From Streptomyces sp. A2-16 (GTDB lineage Bacteria; Actinomycetota; Actinomycetes; Streptomycetales; Streptomycetaceae), in assembly GCF_018128905.1 (NCBI RefSeq), contig NZ_CP063808.1, positions 5,890,001-5,954,000 on the forward strand: a stretch of DNA of 64,000 nucleotides. Reading direction: 5' to 3'. The position numbers and the translations under genes were made by a program. The notes under the pieces were generated by a model. It was not told the origin of the DNA and did not search any database. It worked only from the letters and a program-made list of their open reading frames with translations. This document shows positions 42,783 through 51,666 of this stretch, in pieces (the stretch's first letter is position 1; the number at the start of each line of letters is the position of its first letter).

Positions 42783-45218
42783 ATGGCACAGGGCACGGTC
42801 CAGGTGACGCACACCGGTACATCGCGGTGGCGGCGCCGCACAGGTGAGTACGCGTCGCTCGCCGCTGCTCTGGAGGCCGCGGCCGACGGCGACGTCCTCA
42901 CGGTCGCGCCCGGCACCTACCGGGAGAACCTCGTCGTGCAGCGGGCGGTGACCCTGCGGGGCCCCGAGGGGTCGCCCGGTTCCGTGCGGATCGCGCCCGT
43001 GGACGGGGTGCCGCTGACCGTGCGCGCCTCTGCCGTGGTGCAGGACCTCCACGTGGAGGGTCAGGACGCGGCCGCGCCCGCCCTGCTCGTCGAGGAGGGC
43101 ACCCCGGAGCTCGCCGACATCCGGATCATCACCCGGTCCGCGGCCGGTATCGAGGTGCGCGGCGGCGCGCGCCCGACCGTGCGGCGCTGCACCGTCGACA
43201 ACCCGGCCGGCGTCGGCATCGCCGTGCTGGACGGCGCGGGCGGGGTGTTCGAGGAGTGCGAGATCGTGGCGGCCGGTCAGTCCGGCGTCTCGGTGCGCGG
43301 CGGGGCCCACCCCCGTCTGGAGCGCTGCCGGGTCCACCACACCTCGGGCTCGGGACTGGCCGCGACCGGCGAGAACTCCGCGCTGGAGGCCGTGGGTTGC
43401 GAGGTCTACGAGGTCCGCGGCAGCGGCGTCCAGATCACCGGTCGGGCCACCGCGCATCTCACCGACTGCGATGTGCACCGCACCACCGGCGACGGCGTCA
43501 CGCTCGACACCGACGCCGTGCTGACCCTGGCCGACTGCCGTATCCACGACATCCCGGAGAACGCGGTCGACCTGCGTTCCCGCTCGGTGCTGACCCTGAC
43601 CCGCACGACGGTCCGTCAGTTCGGGCGCAACGGTCTGTCGGTGTGGGATCCGGGCACGCGCGTGGACGCCAACCAGTGCGAGATCTTCGACAGCACCGGT
43701 GACTACCCGGCCGTCTGGGTCAGCGACGGCGCCACCGCCGTACTGGACTCCTGCCGGGTGCACGACGTGCCGGACGCCCTGTTCGTCCTGGACCGCGGCT
43801 CCCGCGCGGACGTCGTCGACAGCGACATCTCGCAGGTGCGCAACACGGCCGTCTCGGTGAGCGACGGCGCCACGGCCCAGCTCGACGACTGCCGGATCCG
43901 GGACGCGGCGACCGGCGCCTGGTTCCGCGACCACGGCAGTGGCGGCACCCTCAACAACTGCACCGTGGACGGCACGCAGACCGGCGTGATCGTCACCAAG
44001 GGCGCCGACCCGACGATCGAGCGCTGCACCGTCGACTCCCCCGCGGAGGCCGGTTTCTATGTGTCGGCCGGCGGCCGCGGCAGCTTCCTGAACTGCCGGG
44101 TGACGGGCAGCGGAGGCTACGGCTTCCATGTCATAGACGGCAGCCGTTCGACGCTGCGCAAGTGCCGCACCGAGCGGTGCGCGCGCGGGGGCTACGAGTT
44201 CGCGGACGCCCCGGACGCGGCGACCGGAGCGGGTCCCGTGGTCGAGGACTGCACGAGCGACGAGAGCGGCGGCCCGACCCCGCCCGCGGTCCGGGAGACG
44301 GTCGTGCAGACCGAGTCCCGCTCCCCCGGGCTGCTCGGGGCGATCCCGGAGCAGCGGATCACCGAACAGGAGCCGCTGGTCGCGCCGGCCGAACCGGAGA
44401 AGCCGTCGCGCACCTCGAAGGCCGTCCTCGGCGAACTCGACGCCCTGGTGGGTCTGGACAGCGTCAAGCGCGAGGTACGGGCGCTCACCGACATGATCGA
44501 GGTCGGCCGGCGCCGCCAGCAGGCCGGCCTCAAGGCGGCGTCGGTCAAGCGCCACCTGGTCTTCACCGGCTCCCCCGGCACCGGCAAGACGACGGTCGCC
44601 CGGCTCTACGGCGAGATCCTCGCCTCCCTCGGTGTGCTGGAGAAGGGACACCTCGTCGAGGTGTCCCGCGTCGACCTGGTCGGCGAGCACATCGGTTCCA
44701 CCGCGATCCGCACCCAGGAGGCCTTCGACAGGGCGCGCGGCGGAGTGCTGTTCATCGACGAGGCGTACGCGCTGTCGCCCGAGGACTCCGGCCGGGACTT
44801 CGGCAAGGAGGCCATCGACACGCTGGTGAAGCTGATGGAGGACCACCGGGACGCGGTCGTGGTGATCGTCGCGGGCTACACCGCCGAGATGGAGCGGTTC
44901 CTGTCGGTCAACCCGGGTGTGGCCTCCCGTTTCTCACGGACCATCACCTTCAGCGACTACAACCCCGAGGAACTCCTCAGCATCGTGGAACAGCAGGCCG
45001 AGGAGCACGAGTACCGGCTGGCGCCCGGCGCCGCGGAGGCCCTGCTGAAGTACTTCACCGTGCTGCCCAAGGGCCCCGCCTTCGGCAACGGCCGTACCGC
45101 GCGCCAGACCTTCGAGGCGATGGTGGAGCGGCACGCGAGCCGGGTCGCCCAGGTGGACGACCCGACCAAGGACGATCTGACCCTGCTCTACGCCGAGGAC
45201 CTGCCCGAGTCGTCCTGA
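42783..45218 (+). CDS. Parallel beta-helix protein fused to a CbbX/SpoVK-type AAA+ ATPase
   Basis: 811 residues. The N-terminal 500 or so form a right-handed parallel beta-helix: repeated turns such as GIEVRGGARPTVRRCTVDNP, GVSVRGGAHPRLERCRVHHT and GVIVTKGADPTIERCTVDSP, about 23 residues per turn. A Pro/Glu linker (about 515-545) joins an AAA+ domain with Walker A TGSPGTGKTTVARLYG, Walker B GGVLFIDEAYAL, sensor 1 VVIVAGYTAEMERFL, and the Arg finger region NPGVASRFSRTI. This ATPase type includes Rubisco activase CbbX, SpoVK and type VII EccA. No signal peptide is seen, so it is cytoplasmic. It overlaps the convergent hydrolase gene by 31 bases. I know no defined function for the fusion. A carbohydrate- or substrate-recognising remodeller is an inference. 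Confidence 0.9.
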   Translation: MAQGTVQVTHTGTSRWRRRTGEYASLAAALEAAADGDVLTVAPGTYRENLVVQRAVTLRGPEGSPGSVRIAPVDGVPLTVRASAVVQDLHVEGQDAAAPALLVEEGTPELADIRIITRSAAGIEVRGGARPTVRRCTVDNPAGVGIAVLDGAGGVFEECEIVAAGQSGVSVRGGAHPRLERCRVHHTSGSGLAATGENSALEAVGCEVYEVRGSGVQITGRATAHLTDCDVHRTTGDGVTLDTDAVLTLADCRIHDIPENAVDLRSRSVLTLTRTTVRQFGRNGLSVWDPGTRVDANQCEIFDSTGDYPAVWVSDGATAVLDSCRVHDVPDALFVLDRGSRADVVDSDISQVRNTAVSVSDGATAQLDDCRIRDAATGAWFRDHGSGGTLNNCTVDGTQTGVIVTKGADPTIERCTVDSPAEAGFYVSAGGRGSFLNCRVTGSGGYGFHVIDGSRSTLRKCRTERCARGGYEFADAPDAATGAGPVVEDCTSDESGGPTPPAVRETVVQTESRSPGLLGAIPEQRITEQEPLVAPAEPEKPSRTSKAVLGELDALVGLDSVKREVRALTDMIEVGRRRQQAGLKAASVKRHLVFTGSPGTGKTTVARLYGEILASLGVLEKGHLVEVSRVDLVGEHIGSTAIRTQEAFDRARGGVLFIDEAYALSPEDSGRDFGKEAIDTLVKLMEDHRDAVVVIVAGYTAEMERFLSVNPGVASRFSRTITFSDYNPEELLSIVEQQAEEHEYRLAPGAAEALLKYFTVLPKGPAFGNGRTARQTFEAMVERHASRVAQVDDPTKDDLTLLYAEDLPESS

Positions 45219-47512
45219 GACCGCGGGCCGGGCACATCGGGCTGAAGGCGGCCCAGCAGTCGCGCCCGCTCCTCGGCGAACACCGGGTCGGCCTGGTAGT
45301 CGGAGTGGCCGAGGATCGGCGCGGGCAGCGGGTGCTGGGCGGTACGGCCGTAGGCGAGCGGGTCCATGAGGGGCTCCCGGTCCACCTCGGGGCCGCAGTC
45401 GCCGGGCAGCCGGACCGGGCCGCCGATGGGATCGGTGAGCCGGTAGAGGTTGCGCCAGCAGTCCACGTCGTGGTGGAGCGCGGTGAGCGCGGCCGGACCG
45501 AAGTGGGCCGGGAACCAGCGGCCGTAGAGACGCTCCAGCGGGGAGCCGTAGGTCAGCAGAGCGACCCGCCCCCGGACCGAAGGCTCCAGCTGCCAGGCCG
45601 CGGCGGCCGCGAGCACACTGCCCTGGGAGTGTCCTGAGATCACCAGCCGGCCGCGCGTGGCACGGATCCAGGTCGCGATCCGCCAGGTCAGGTCCGGTAC
45701 CGCGCGCTCGGCGTAGCAGGGCGGGGCGAAGGGGTGGGCGGCACGCGGCCAGAAGGTGCCCACGTCCCAGAGGATGCCGATGGTCCGGCGCGCGGACGGG
45801 TCCTTGTAGGCGCGGCGGCCCCAGGTGACGAACAGGATGAAGCCGAGGCCGATCAGCCAGGAGCCGAGTGCCTGCGCGGTGTCGGCGGCGCTCTGGACGA
45901 CGGCGTACGCCCCCTCCGCGGCCCTGGCCGGTGTCTTGTGCGAGGTCAGGGCGCCGACGAGGGCTCCGGCGCCGAGCAGGAGGGTGCTGGCCGACGTCAC
46001 CCCGAGCAGGCGCGGCCCCCGGTCGGTCAGCGCCGCCATCGCGCGGGTGCGGGCGATGCGGCGGGTGCGGGTCGCGTCCTTGGGCTCCGCGGGGTACTCG
46101 CTCTCGACCGACCCCAGTTGGGCCCGGCCCGCCCGCCAGGTGCGCCGGCCGAGCCAGGCGCAGTGCCCCAGCAGCACGAGAAGGACCAGCGGGATCACCG
46201 ACGCCTGCCAGGTCAGCAGGACGGGCGGCCCGGGGATGCTCGCGCCGGTGCCGTCCAGCCAGTCCGCCACGCGCTGCGAGACGCCACCGGACATCACCCC
46301 GCCCAGGGCGCAGGCCAGCGTGGCCACGGCGGGTCCGGCCAGGCCCCGCATCGCCGCGCGCGGGTCGGGATGCGTGCGGTACAGCAGGTGGGCGGCCACG
46401 GCCAGGGCGACGACCAGCAGTCCCTGCGCGAAGGCGATGCCGCCGAAGGTGGCGTCCCCCGCGAGGCGGCCCTGCGACTGCCAGCCCGGCCGCTCCCACC
46501 CGGCGTACACCGCGGCCAGGGCCAGCAGGACGAGCGAGGTGAGCGGCAGGCGTCGTACGAGATGCTCGTCGAGCTGCCGGTCGAGCCGCCGCTCGCTGCG
46601 GCCCCGGCGGCACACCACCCAGACGACGGCCGCCCCGGCGGCGACGAGACCGGCCTCCAGGAGCCGGCCGAGGGTGTCGAGGAGGGCGGGGCCGCCCGGC
46701 TCGTGGTCGAAGCGGGCGGCCGTCGAGCTGACCGCCGCGGCGATCGTCAGCAGGCCCGCGGCGGTGTGCGCGGCCCGCAGCCGGGCGACCAGGCGGCGGC
46801 CGTACCAGAAGCCGGGCCGGCCGAGCGCGGTGCGCGTGTCGTCCTCCTCCGGCCCGGTGTCACGGGCCATGGGCTGCTGCGACTCGTAGGCCCTCCAGGT
46901 GCGGTGGGACAGGTACCAGAGCAGTCCGGTCAGTGCGGCCGGGACCAGGGCCGCGAGCGCCAGCCGGCGGCCCGGCCCGCTCCACCAGCCGCCGTTCGAG
47001 ACGTCCGGCGACAGGAAGCCGAGCCAGGAGTGCGACTCGGCGCACGCGCGCGTGCCCGCGCACTGCCAGGCCACGAGATCCAGGGCGACCTCGCAGGCCG
47101 CGGCGACCAGCAGCACGGTCAGGGTCAGGCCCGCGAGCCGGACCAGGAGGCCGTAGAAGCGCACGGTCCGTACGCGGTCGCGTGCGGTGGGGCGCATCCA
47201 GTGGGCGAGGTTGACCACCATGAACGGCAGCAACAGCAGCCACAGGGCGCGGGTGCCGTTGCCGGAGGTGAGATTGCACCAGACGTACGCCTCGGGCACC
47301 GGGCCGGGCCGGCCCTCGCGCGGTCTGTCCTCGGCGTCGACGTCGTCGGCGCGCCGGAAGACGGCCGCGACGTCGTCGCCGGTGATCCGCACCGTGCGCG
47401 GATCGTCGAGCATCTTCTCCGGCGTGGTGCCCCCCACTCCGTGGACCAGGAGTTCCAGGGCGGTACCGGATTCTTCGGGCCGGGCGGCCGAGCCGTCCGC
47501 GCCCATGGTCAT
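45188..47512 (-). CDS. Large multi-span membrane protein with C-terminal alpha/beta-hydrolase domain
   Basis: 774 residues. An N-terminal segment, LELLVHGVGGTTPEKMLDDP, looks like a lipase-type opening strand. About ten membrane helices follow between 90 and 560, and a C-terminal domain has VISGHSQGSVLAAAAAW, a Ser nucleophile elbow (GHSQG), then DVDCWRNLYRLTDPIGG and a late His in LGHSDYQADP. The split hydrolase with membrane insertion is found widely in actinomycetes, with no assigned substrate. The start is ATG at 47512 after GGAAG. It converges on and overlaps the beta-helix/AAA+ gene. Confidence 0.85.
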   Translation of the reverse strand: MTMGADGSAARPEESGTALELLVHGVGGTTPEKMLDDPRTVRITGDDVAAVFRRADDVDAEDRPREGRPGPVPEAYVWCNLTSGNGTRALWLLLLPFMVVNLAHWMRPTARDRVRTVRFYGLLVRLAGLTLTVLLVAAACEVALDLVAWQCAGTRACAESHSWLGFLSPDVSNGGWWSGPGRRLALAALVPAALTGLLWYLSHRTWRAYESQQPMARDTGPEEDDTRTALGRPGFWYGRRLVARLRAAHTAAGLLTIAAAVSSTAARFDHEPGGPALLDTLGRLLEAGLVAAGAAVVWVVCRRGRSERRLDRQLDEHLVRRLPLTSLVLLALAAVYAGWERPGWQSQGRLAGDATFGGIAFAQGLLVVALAVAAHLLYRTHPDPRAAMRGLAGPAVATLACALGGVMSGGVSQRVADWLDGTGASIPGPPVLLTWQASVIPLVLLVLLGHCAWLGRRTWRAGRAQLGSVESEYPAEPKDATRTRRIARTRAMAALTDRGPRLLGVTSASTLLLGAGALVGALTSHKTPARAAEGAYAVVQSAADTAQALGSWLIGLGFILFVTWGRRAYKDPSARRTIGILWDVGTFWPRAAHPFAPPCYAERAVPDLTWRIATWIRATRGRLVISGHSQGSVLAAAAAWQLEPSVRGRVALLTYGSPLERLYGRWFPAHFGPAALTALHHDVDCWRNLYRLTDPIGGPVRLPGDCGPEVDREPLMDPLAYGRTAQHPLPAPILGHSDYQADPVFAEERARLLGRLQPDVPGPRSQDDSGRSSA

Positions 47513-47816
47513 GACATCTTCCACTGTCGTCGCACTTCCCCCGTGACGCGCCGTCGGCATCTGTCCGTGCGGGCACAAGGATCTCCGCTCGGCGTTTCGC
47601 GCACACCACTCGGCACAGAATCTCCCCGATCCGGGTGACGCCGAACCCCGGGCGTCACCCCGGTGACATCGGCGTGACGGGGCGGTCGGTGGCGCTCCCC
47701 GTGGGGGCCCGTGCGAGTATGGGACGTCCCGCGCACCAGGGACGGGCAAAATGTGCTTGTGGGAGAGGGTGCGCAGGGCGTGTCGGACGGCCTCAGGCGA
47801 AAGGACCGGAGCGTAC
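47513..47816. other. Divergent promoter region between the membrane hydrolase and DeoR genes
   Basis: 304 bases. It contains an inverted repeat, GTGACGCC (47635) and GGCGTCAC (47651), and another GGCGTGACG nearby, which could be an operator for the DeoR protein. No gene is seen. Confidence 0.45.
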
Positions 47817-48647
47817 GTGAGTGAGAATCAGAACCTCCTCGCGGAGCAGCGGCGCTCCCTGATCCTGGACGAGGTCCGGCGCCGAGGCGGGGTGCGTGTC
47901 AACGAGCTGACCCGCAAGCTCGGCGTGTCGGACATGACCGTACGGCGCGATCTGGACGCGCTGGCCCGCCAGGGTGTGCTGGAGAAGGTGCACGGCGGCG
48001 CGGTCCCGGTGGTCGAGGCGAGCACCCACGAGCCGGGCTTCGAGGCGAAGTCGGGTCTGGAGCTGACCGCCAAGGAGGACATCGCGCGGTCCGCGGCGGA
48101 GCTGGTCGCCCCGGGCACGGCGATCGCGCTGTCGGGCGGTACGACGACGTACGCGCTGGCCCATCATCTGCTCGACGTGCCGGATCTGACCGTCGTGACC
48201 AACTCGGTGCGGGTGGCCGACGTGTTCCACGCGGCGCAGCGCACCACGGGTCCGCGTCAGGGTGCGGCGACCGTCGTGCTGACCGGTGGGGTGCGCACTC
48301 CGTCCGACTCGCTGGTGGGGCCGGTGGCCGACCAGGCGATCGGCGCGCTCCACTTCGATGTGCTCTTCCTCGGTGTGCACGGCATATCGGTCGAGGCCGG
48401 GCTGTCGACGCCGAACCTCGCGGAGGCCGAGACCAACCGGCGTCTCGTGCAGTCGGCGCGGCGGGTGGTGGTGGTCGCCGACCACACCAAGTGGGGCACG
48501 GTGGGCCTGAGTTCGTTCGCCTCGCTGGAGCAGGTCGACACGCTGGTGACGGACGCGGGGCTGCCGGCATCGGCGCGCGCGGAGGTCTCGGAGCATCTGC
48601 GGAGGCTGGTCGTGGCGGGCGAGTCCGTTGACGATACAGACAGCTGA
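47817..48647 (+). CDS. DeoR-family transcriptional regulator
   Basis: 276 residues. The N-terminal helix-turn-helix reads RRGGVRVNELTRKLGVSDMT then VRRDLDALARQGVLEKVHGG, a textbook DeoR pattern. The sugar-phosphate-sensing domain has GTAIALSGGTTTYALAHHL, TVVTNSVRVADVF, VVLTGGVRTPSDSLVGP, and DVLFLGVHGISVEAGLSTPN, with the conserved Asp/Lys region VVADHTKWGTVGL. It probably senses a phosphorylated sugar and controls a catabolic operon elsewhere. The GTG at 47817 follows AAAGGACCGGAG. Confidence 0.92.
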   Translation: MSENQNLLAEQRRSLILDEVRRRGGVRVNELTRKLGVSDMTVRRDLDALARQGVLEKVHGGAVPVVEASTHEPGFEAKSGLELTAKEDIARSAAELVAPGTAIALSGGTTTYALAHHLLDVPDLTVVTNSVRVADVFHAAQRTTGPRQGAATVVLTGGVRTPSDSLVGPVADQAIGALHFDVLFLGVHGISVEAGLSTPNLAEAETNRRLVQSARRVVVVADHTKWGTVGLSSFASLEQVDTLVTDAGLPASARAEVSEHLRRLVVAGESVDDTDS

Positions 48648-48699
48648 CTGATCGTCAGCTAGGGTGGCACTTCCCGTTCGACACCTGGGGGGTGTGTCC

Positions 48700-49170
48700 A
48701 TGGCTCACCAACTGCGTGAGGTGGGGCTCGACTTCATCGCGAGAGCGCCCGTACGGATGGTGTTCGAGCAGGAGATGTCCGCTCCGCCGGAGGCCGTCTA
48801 CCGGGCGCTCGCCGAGGACGTGCCGGGCTGGGAGGAGTGGTTCTCCGCGGTGACGCTGGCGCGCCCGACCGGGGACGGTTCGACCCGGGAGATCCACCTC
48901 AAGGGCGGCGGACGCTTCCAGGAGACGATCCTCGCGGCCAAGGACCCCGAGGTGTACGCCTACCGGGTCGACGTGGCCAACGCGCCCGGCGCCCGCGCCA
49001 TCGTCGAGGAGTGGCGCCTGACCCCCTCCGGGGCGGGCACCCACGTGCGCTGGACGTTCGCCGTCGACGGCACGGCGGCGTTCCGCGCGGTCGCGAGGCT
49101 CGGCCGCGCCGGTCTGGGACGGGCCTTCCGCGACGCGGTCCGGACCCTGGACCGACGACTCACTGCTTAG
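48700..49170 (+). CDS. SRPBCC-family (START-like) protein
   Basis: 156 residues. The start FEQEMSAPPEAVYRALAEDVPGWEEW, the middle VTLARPTGDGSTREIHLKGG and the last helix AFRAVARLGRAGLGRAFRDAVRTLDRRL follow the SRPBCC helix-grip fold, which binds small hydrophobic ligands. No catalytic residues can be named. The ATG at 48700 follows CCTGGGGGGTG. It may be co-transcribed with the DeoR gene, 52 bases upstream. Confidence 0.85.
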   Translation: MAHQLREVGLDFIARAPVRMVFEQEMSAPPEAVYRALAEDVPGWEEWFSAVTLARPTGDGSTREIHLKGGGRFQETILAAKDPEVYAYRVDVANAPGARAIVEEWRLTPSGAGTHVRWTFAVDGTAAFRAVARLGRAGLGRAFRDAVRTLDRRLTA

Positions 49171-49685
49171 CCGCGTGGCGGGGGGGGGCTAGTACCGGAG
49201 GCGGGGCGCCGTGGGCCGCCTGTCGGGGCACCTAGTCGGGGATCGCGACTGAGGAGCCGGGCGGGGGCGCAACCGGAGAAGCCGGCCCAGGCGAGACCGG
49301 GGAAGCCAGCCGCGGGCGCAACCGGGGAAACCGGCACGGGGCGAGACCGGGATGCCGGCCGGAGCGCGGTGGGAAACGTCTCGGCGAGAGCTGCAGGGAG
49401 ACCGCCGGTCGGCGACTCATGGCGCAGGACCTCGGTCGCGGAGGCACCCGAAGGGCCCCGGCCCGCGACTCCCCCGGCGCGGGCCAAGGCCGACGGCTCG
49501 CCGCACTCCTGACCGGCGGCTCACCGCTGAGGACCGCGACCCGCACCCGGGACCCATGACGCCCGACCGCAACCCGTCGGCACAGAACCACGGTCCGCGA
49601 CCCCGCAGAACACCCCGAACACCGGTTCACCACGGAGCCACCTGGCGCTCCCTGGTCGCCCCTCACCCCTCGCCCGCGTGAGCGG
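49171..49685. other. Convergent intergenic region with a 25-base degenerate tandem repeat
   Basis: 515 bases between the ends of convergent genes, with a run of nine Gs near 49180 and about four degenerate repeats of ACCGGGGAAGCCGGCC type (49267-49362). No convincing gene; open frames here are low-complexity Arg/Pro. Confidence 0.6.
49267..49362. repeat. Four degenerate tandem copies, period 24-25 bases
   Basis: Copies of GCGAGACCGGGGAAGCC start near 49267, 49291, 49316 and 49341 with several changes each. No hairpin or ribosome site is linked. It may be a slippage-prone spacer. Confidence 0.65.
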
Positions 49686-50810
49686 TCAGTCGGGCCAGAT
49701 GCCCGTTTCGAGCAGGGAGGTGATCGCTGTGGTGTAGGGCTCGATGTCCAGGTTCTGGTCGGCCAGCCAGGTGTCGGAGTAGTACTTGTCCAGGTACCGG
49801 TCGCCGGGGTCGCAGAGGAGGGTGACGACACTGCCCTGACGCCCCTCGGCCACCATCTCTGCGATGATCTTCAGCGCGCTCCACAGCCCGGTGCCGGTCG
49901 AGCCGCCCGCACGGCGGCCGATGGCCCGCTCCAGGGCGCGTACGGCGGCGACGCTGGCCGCGTCCGGGACCTTCATCATGCGGTCGATCGCCCCGGGCAC
50001 GAAGCTCGGCTCCATGCGCGGCCGGCCGATGCCCTCGATGCGCGAGCCGCAGTCGCACGTGACGTCCGGATCGCCGGTGGTCCAGCCCTCGAAGAAACAG
50101 GAGTTCTCCGGATCGGCCACACAGATGCGGGTGTCGTGCTGCATGTAGTGCACGTACCGGGCGATGGTCGCCGAGGTGCCGCCGGTCCCGGCCGTGGCGA
50201 CGATCCACGCGGGCTCCGGAAAACGCTCCAACTCCAGTTGGCGGAAGATGGATTCGGCGATGTTGTTGTTGCCGCGCCAGTCCGTGGCCCGTTCCGCGTA
50301 GGTGAACTGGTCCATGTAGTGGCCGCCCGTCTCCATCGCGAGGCGGGCGGACTCCTCGTACATGGTGCGCGGGTCGTCCACGAAGTGGCACCGGCCACCG
50401 TGGAACTCGATCAGGCGGATCTTCTCGGCGCTCGTCGTGCGGGGCATGACCGCGATGAACGGGACGCCGATCAGCTTCGCGAAGTACGCCTCGGACACCG
50501 CCGTGGAGCCGCTGGACGCCTCGATCACCGGGCGGTCCGGCCGGATCCAGCCATTGCACAGGCCATAGAGGAAGAGCGAACGGGCGAGCCGGTGCTTGAG
50601 GCTGCCGGTGGGGTGGGTCGACTCGTCCTTGAGGTACAGGTCGATGCCCCAGCTCTCGGGGAGCGGGAAGCGCAGGAGGTGCGTGTCGGCCGACCGATTG
50701 GCGTCGGCCTGGACCTTGCGGACGGCTTCTTTCAGCCAGCCGCGGTAGGTGGTGTCGCTGCGGTCGACGTCGAGGGTATCGCCGGTCCGGGTCTGCTGAG
50801 GGGTGCTCAC
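49686..50810 (-). CDS. PLP-dependent cysteine synthase-like enzyme (Cds1 desulfhydrase type)
   Basis: 374 residues of the fold-type II PLP family. LKDESTHPTGSLKHRLARSL carries the Schiff-base Lys (TGSLKHR), VIEASSGSTAVSEAYFAKL is the substrate loop (EASSGST), and VATAGTGGTSATIARYV the phosphate loop. The strongly conserved ADTHLLRFPLPESWGIDLYL and DQFTYAERATDWRGNNNIAE segments recall mycobacterial Cds1 (cysteine desulfhydrase) from memory rather than CysK. Cds1 cleaves cysteine to pyruvate, ammonia and hydrogen sulfide. The GTG at 50810 follows AGGAG. It has a 19-base palindrome upstream. Confidence 0.82.
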   Translation of the reverse strand: MSTPQQTRTGDTLDVDRSDTTYRGWLKEAVRKVQADANRSADTHLLRFPLPESWGIDLYLKDESTHPTGSLKHRLARSLFLYGLCNGWIRPDRPVIEASSGSTAVSEAYFAKLIGVPFIAVMPRTTSAEKIRLIEFHGGRCHFVDDPRTMYEESARLAMETGGHYMDQFTYAERATDWRGNNNIAESIFRQLELERFPEPAWIVATAGTGGTSATIARYVHYMQHDTRICVADPENSCFFEGWTTGDPDVTCDCGSRIEGIGRPRMEPSFVPGAIDRMMKVPDAASVAAVRALERAIGRRAGGSTGTGLWSALKIIAEMVAEGRQGSVVTLLCDPGDRYLDKYYSDTWLADQNLDIEPYTTAITSLLETGIWPD

Positions 50811-51156
50811 GGCGGGGCTCCTAACACTTCGCGCCGACGGCACGTCGCACGGCCGACGTACCGATCATAGACACCTTCCGCACGCTTCTCACCTGCATAA
50901 ACACACCTTTGAGGGCCTCAAAGGCACCCCTGGGGTCGCCACGGAACGCGGCGGCGGGGGCGCATTCGCACGAGTGCTCCGGTCGCTTCCGGTGAGATGT
51001 CGTGCGTACTGGTGCTGGACGCCCGTGGCGGGCAGACTGCACCGGGCGGGACGGAGTTTCGAACGGGGGCGCACACTGGATCACGACAGAAGCCGGCTCT
51101 CGGCCCACGCGGCGGCACGGGCCGGCACACCGACGCGCACAAGGGGGCGGGGCGGC
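50811..51156. other. Divergent intergenic region with a 19-base palindrome
   Basis: 346 bases between divergent genes. Apart from the palindrome at 50906 I see no gene or other motif. Confidence 0.5.
50906..50924. promoter_or_regulatory. Palindrome CCTTTGAGG-G-CCTCAAAGG upstream of the PLP enzyme
   Basis: Nine-base perfect arms around one G, in an AT-richer stretch about 96 bases before the GTG. It looks like an operator for a dimeric repressor; the binding protein is unknown. Confidence 0.5.
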
Positions 51157-51480
51157 ATGGCGGAGCCGGAGTTCACGGCTACGGGCGTGCGGATCGGAAA
51201 GAGGTTGCGCTCGCTCACCCGGGCCGGTCAGGTCCGTATCAACGACGGCAGACTGGAACTGCTCACCAGTTACGGCAGCGAGATCGACAGCGCGCCGGTA
51301 CAGGCGGTGCGCGCCTCCAAGCCCTGGTTCGCGGCGGACGACCGCGCCCTGGCCGACCTCAACGGCAACCGGTATCTGCTGACCCTGGGTGATCACGACC
51401 CCGCTCCGGGCGAGCCGGGGCCACCCGCCGCGCGCCGGTTCATCGAGGCCGTACGCCGGGCTGCGGGGCGTGGCGACTGA
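51157..51480 (+). CDS. Conserved small hypothetical protein
   Basis: 107 residues. The sequence FTATGVRIGKRLRSLTRAGQVRI, then RLELLTSYGSEIDSAPVQAVRAS, and a C-terminal helix (RRFIEAVRRAAGRGD) suggest a small beta-rich domain, but I recognise no family with certainty. The ATG at 51157 follows GGGGGCGGGGCGGC. It lies divergently from the PLP enzyme and 186 bases before the HATPase gene. Confidence 0.7.
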   Translation: MAEPEFTATGVRIGKRLRSLTRAGQVRINDGRLELLTSYGSEIDSAPVQAVRASKPWFAADDRALADLNGNRYLLTLGDHDPAPGEPGPPAARRFIEAVRRAAGRGD

Positions 51481-51666
51481 GTCACCGCGAGTTGCGGGAC
51501 CGCACCTCCTGAGTCACGCTGGTCTCACATCACTCTGGGTCTACCGGCGATCACGCTGCGAACCAGCCCGCCGGGCACGACAGCAGGCGGCCGTTCTCAA
51601 TCAGTCACCTGCTGAATCGATCCGAATTCCGTGTTCTTCCGGACCTCACGTCGGGGAGTCGCAGCC

